64,000 nucleotides of DNA from Anas platyrhynchos (Eukaryota; Chordata; Aves; Anseriformes; Anatidae): contig NC_092621.1 in assembly GCF_047663525.1 (NCBI RefSeq), positions 9,769,001 to 9,833,000 of the forward strand. Reading direction: 5' to 3'. A program made the position numbers and the translations under genes. The notes under the pieces were generated by a model. That model was not told the DNA's origin and did no database searches. It saw only the letters and a program-made list of their open reading frames with translations. Of this stretch, positions 61,225 through 64,000 are shown piece after piece. Position 1 is the stretch's first letter; every line of letters starts with the position of its first letter.

Positions 61225-61690
61225 CCCAAAGCAGTGGCAGCAGTGGCATCAAACCAGGCTGCTCGGGACTTTGTGTATCTGGGTCTTGAAAACCTCCAAG
61301 GTCAGAGATCACATAAACTCTCTGGGTCCCTCTCCTGGTGGGTGACTGTCCCCGTGGTGAAAAACCTCCCCAGGTTTTAAGCTAGACCACTTTCTCCTCC
61401 TCCTGTTGTGCACCTCCATTCACAGCCTGGCTCCACCTTCTCAGTAATCTCCCCATAAGTGTTGGGGTCTGCTCCCAGGTCCCCTCAAAGCCATCCCTTC
61501 TCAGGGCAGGACAAGCCCAGCTCCTCACATACACGGCATTAGCTCCAGCACCCACCGTCTCAGTGGGCTCCACTGAACTCTCTCCTGCTTATTCAATGTC
61601 TCTCCTGTGGGAGCCCAAACTTTGATGCAGCACCCAGCTGTGGTATAATGAGAGCTGGGAAAAGGAGGATGATTACCGCCTAGGGTTGAA
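61225..61690 (-). mobile_element. CR1 LINE 3'-UTR fragment, diverged
   Basis: Antisense CR1 landmarks in order: CTTGAAAACCTCCAAGG, CTCTGGGTCCCTCTCC, GCCTGGCTCCACCTTCTC, GCCATCCCTTCTCAGGGC and GGGAGCCCAAACTTTGATGC. More diverged than the 33-kb copy. The right boundary is uncertain; similarity fades after 61,690. Confidence 0.7.
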
Positions 61691-61699
61691 AAGAAAGAG

Positions 61700-63311
61700 C
61701 TGAGACTTTCTGCCTTTTAGCAAGCCAAACACATTGCCGAGGCTATTGCTCAGACCAGTGTGAAAGGAGGATCCAACAGCTCCTGTGCACCCTCAATTTC
61801 TGGCTGATGCCCAGATCAGCACCACCCCCTTGGTTCTGCTTTTCCCCAAAACTGCTAGGACGAAGAGGTGGAGGAGGCCTTTTGCAGACCACAGCTCCAG
61901 AAAACAGACAGATTCCCCAGCTCCTTTGATGTCTGTAGGAATGGAGCAGCTACAGGATGCATTTTCCACAGATTCCCGTAGCCTACAGCCAGAGGGAGCC
62001 ATCAGATCAGCTTTTCACACCTCCTGCATAACCGCAGACTGGAGCTTTGCTGGCAGCTGTGTGGCAGCTCCGTCCTTTAAACGTTATAACTCTTTCCTTG
62101 CCTCTTTGTGCCTACAGATTTCATGTTCACCCCTGTAATACTCATTTTCCATTATGTTGAATGTTATCATGCCCAGAACTGGTTCCAGAGGAACAGGCTG
62201 ATGGGTGTTGATGATGATGCCCAGGGTACACATGCCCTCCTCAAATCACCCCCTGCCACTACCCAAGCCAGGACAACCTGGAATCCCCAAACTGCCACAG
62301 GGATCCCTGCCACTGGTACACTTCCTAGGGCATCCATAATACCCTCCCCATAGCAAAGGGAAGAACAAGTAATAGAAGTGCAGTTTGCAAACAAGATTAT
62401 GAGAGATCTCAGAGCTTAGATTATGCAAATGTCAAAGAACATGCAAAAAGCTGCTGGCTGGGAAAAGCAACTTGGAAGCTATGCTATACAAAACACGTGG
62501 TTTTGTGAGACATTGTCAAGAAACAGCAGCTAAGCAATATTAGAATGAAGGTAAGTAATATTAGAATGTCCTCGTTGTGGAGGGCAGTTTAGATGGCTGG
62601 TGATTGTGCCCTCTGAATGGCCTCAAACAAGAGAAGAACTGTACCCATGTCAGGTCCATATGCACACCACAAGGAGATGCTCTCTTCCAGCAGCAAGCTC
62701 CAGGGCTACCCTTTGTCTGGGAAGAAGTGATCTCTCTCCACAGCAGCTCACATTTATTTGCCAACCTGGGGGTGGAGGAGGAGGCAGAGGTGAGGAGCAG
62801 AGCAGAGAGGGGCCCCTTTGCATGGAGTGTGCTCCCATTCCTCCTTTAAAACCTCACATGGGAGTTGCACAGGCTTTGCTTTGCTTTGGCTTTTCCTAGA
62901 AAGCACAAGCAGTGCTTTTGCACTCTTCTTGCAAGACACTTGTAGTGAGAACCATGCCATCCCTCTGTGCCTGACTCTCATGAAGGATGCTCTGTGCTCA
63001 GGGGGACGCGGATGCCTGAGCAGGGAGATACCCAGCAGATGCTTGTCTGCCACAGCATCTCCATCCAGGGAAATTCCAGTTGTATAAGAAATAAATACCA
63101 CTGCTGCTAAGATCTCTCAACCCATTCTTTCAGGGCTCTTGGGTACAATTTATCTGGGCTGCTACTTTTAAAATATTTGCCCTGAGTGTATGTCATCCTC
63201 TCTCATGCCTGATAAACTGGAAAATATTTCACAGCCCTCCTTGCATCTTCCCAAGCAGTGGATACAGATATTGCCTCCCTTTCTGTATTTTGCACAACAG
63301 GATTTTCATTC
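61700..63311. other. Non-coding DNA between CR1 and ERV LTR
   Basis: No coding exon is supported. A short near-duplicate AATATTAGAATG occurs twice near 62,538-62,567. Part of 61,700-62,230 may be further decayed CR1, but I cannot show it. Confidence 0.4.
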
Positions 63312-63908
63312 TGTCGTGGTTTAACCCGGCCGGCAGCTAAACACCACGCAGCCGTTCGCTCACCCTCCCCCCTCCCTCTCTGGGACGGGGGAGAGAAATG
63401 GAAAGTGAAGCCCGTGAGTTGAGATAAAGACAGTTTAATAAGACAGGAAAATAATAATAACAAAATAATAATAACAATAATAACAATAATAATAATATGG
63501 TGATAATAGGGAAATAATAATAATATGTACAAACAAGTGATGCACAATGCAATTGCTCACCACTCGCTGACCGATGCCCAGCCTAACCCCGAGCAGTCCG
63601 GCCCCCTCCCCCCGGCTAGCCACCCCTATATATTGTTTAGCATGACGTCAGATGGTATGGAATACCCCTTTGGCTAGTTTGGGTCACCTGTCCGGGGTCT
63701 GTCCCCTCCCAGCTCTTACTGCACCCCCAGCCTGCCCGTTGGCAGGACAGAGCAAAAGGCTGAGATGTCCTTGGCTTAGTATAAGCACTGCTCTGCAACA
63801 ATTAAAGCATCGGGGTGTTATCAGCACTCTTCTCATCCTAAGCCAAAACACAGCATTCCACCAGCTACTAGGAAGAAAATTAATTCTGTGCTAACTGAAA
63901 CCAGGACA
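63312..63908 (+). mobile_element. Endogenous retrovirus LTR, complete
   Basis: The segment starts TGTCGTGGTT and ends AACCAGGACA. These termini are inverted repeats of each other apart from one base, as expected for an LTR. The opening GTGGTTTAACCCGGCCGGCA is an LTR type abundant in songbird genomes. Within it are a TATATAT box (63,628-63,634) and an AAT-rich microsatellite. Length is 597 bp. The sequences just outside (TCATTC on the left, TCTATC on the right) do not form a clear target-site duplication, which suggests a 5' LTR of a longer provirus running off the window rather than a solo LTR. No retroviral gene is visible. Confidence 0.85.
63449..63525. repeat. AAT/AAC trinucleotide-rich microsatellite in LTR
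   Basis: An interrupted (AAT)n tract with CAA and TGG interruptions inside the LTR. It probably expanded from an A/T-rich site after insertion and is expected to be length-variable. Confidence 0.9.
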
Positions 63909-64000
63909 TCTATCCACCCCTTATTCCATACCATTTATGTCATGCTCAGGTTACACTCTTTTCCATACATTCTAATTAGTCACCTATAGTAATCATGGTA
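63909..64000 (+). mobile_element. Probable ERV internal sequence, incomplete
   Basis: Sequence immediately after the LTR end. It is T/C-rich and has no ORF. It would be the leader of an internal region if the provirus continues beyond the window edge. I cannot identify a primer-binding site with confidence. Confidence 0.4.

Overview
This is vertebrate nuclear DNA, almost certainly from a bird and probably a songbird. The evidence is intron-rich genes with GT/AG junctions, avian-style CR1 LINE 3' fragments, two avian-type retroviral LTR segments, GC-rich short introns, and the gene order IL11RA - CCL19 - CCL21. In mammals the same order lies in the 9p13-type cytokine/chemokine block, and in chicken on chromosome Z. 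No bacterial or organellar signal was seen. Coding DNA is under 4 percent of the window; most long open frames are chance frames in GC-rich DNA.

Layout. Positions 1-1,100 are non-coding and carry two degenerate minisatellites. A CpG-rich promoter-like segment at 1,100-1,665 contains a plausible untranslated first exon for the gene to its right. From 1,484 to 18,748 there is about 17 kb of non-coding DNA, which I read as a long first intron or upstream regulatory region. IL11RA (plus strand) has twelve coding exons at 18,749-22,855 and a poly(A) signal at 23,242. The interval 23.3-40.2 kb is intergenic, with CR1 fragments and homopolymers. CCL19 (minus strand, four coding exons) spans 40,277-42,005 and CCL21 (minus strand, three coding exons) spans 47,668-48,725. 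From 48.8 kb to the right edge I see no gene; this stretch holds CR1 pieces, a 229-bp inverted duplication and an ERV LTR at 63,312-63,908.

How the genes relate. IL11RA encodes the ligand-specific alpha chain of the interleukin-11 receptor, which signals through gp130. CCL19 and CCL21 are the two ligands of CCR7 and guide lymphocytes and dendritic cells to lymphoid tissue. The two chemokine genes are tandem paralogs with identical intron phases. Their core promoters also share an IRF-type GAAANNGAAAGC box 12-13 nt upstream of an identical GATAAATAGG TATA element. All three coding models were assembled by hand from splice junctions and are open throughout.
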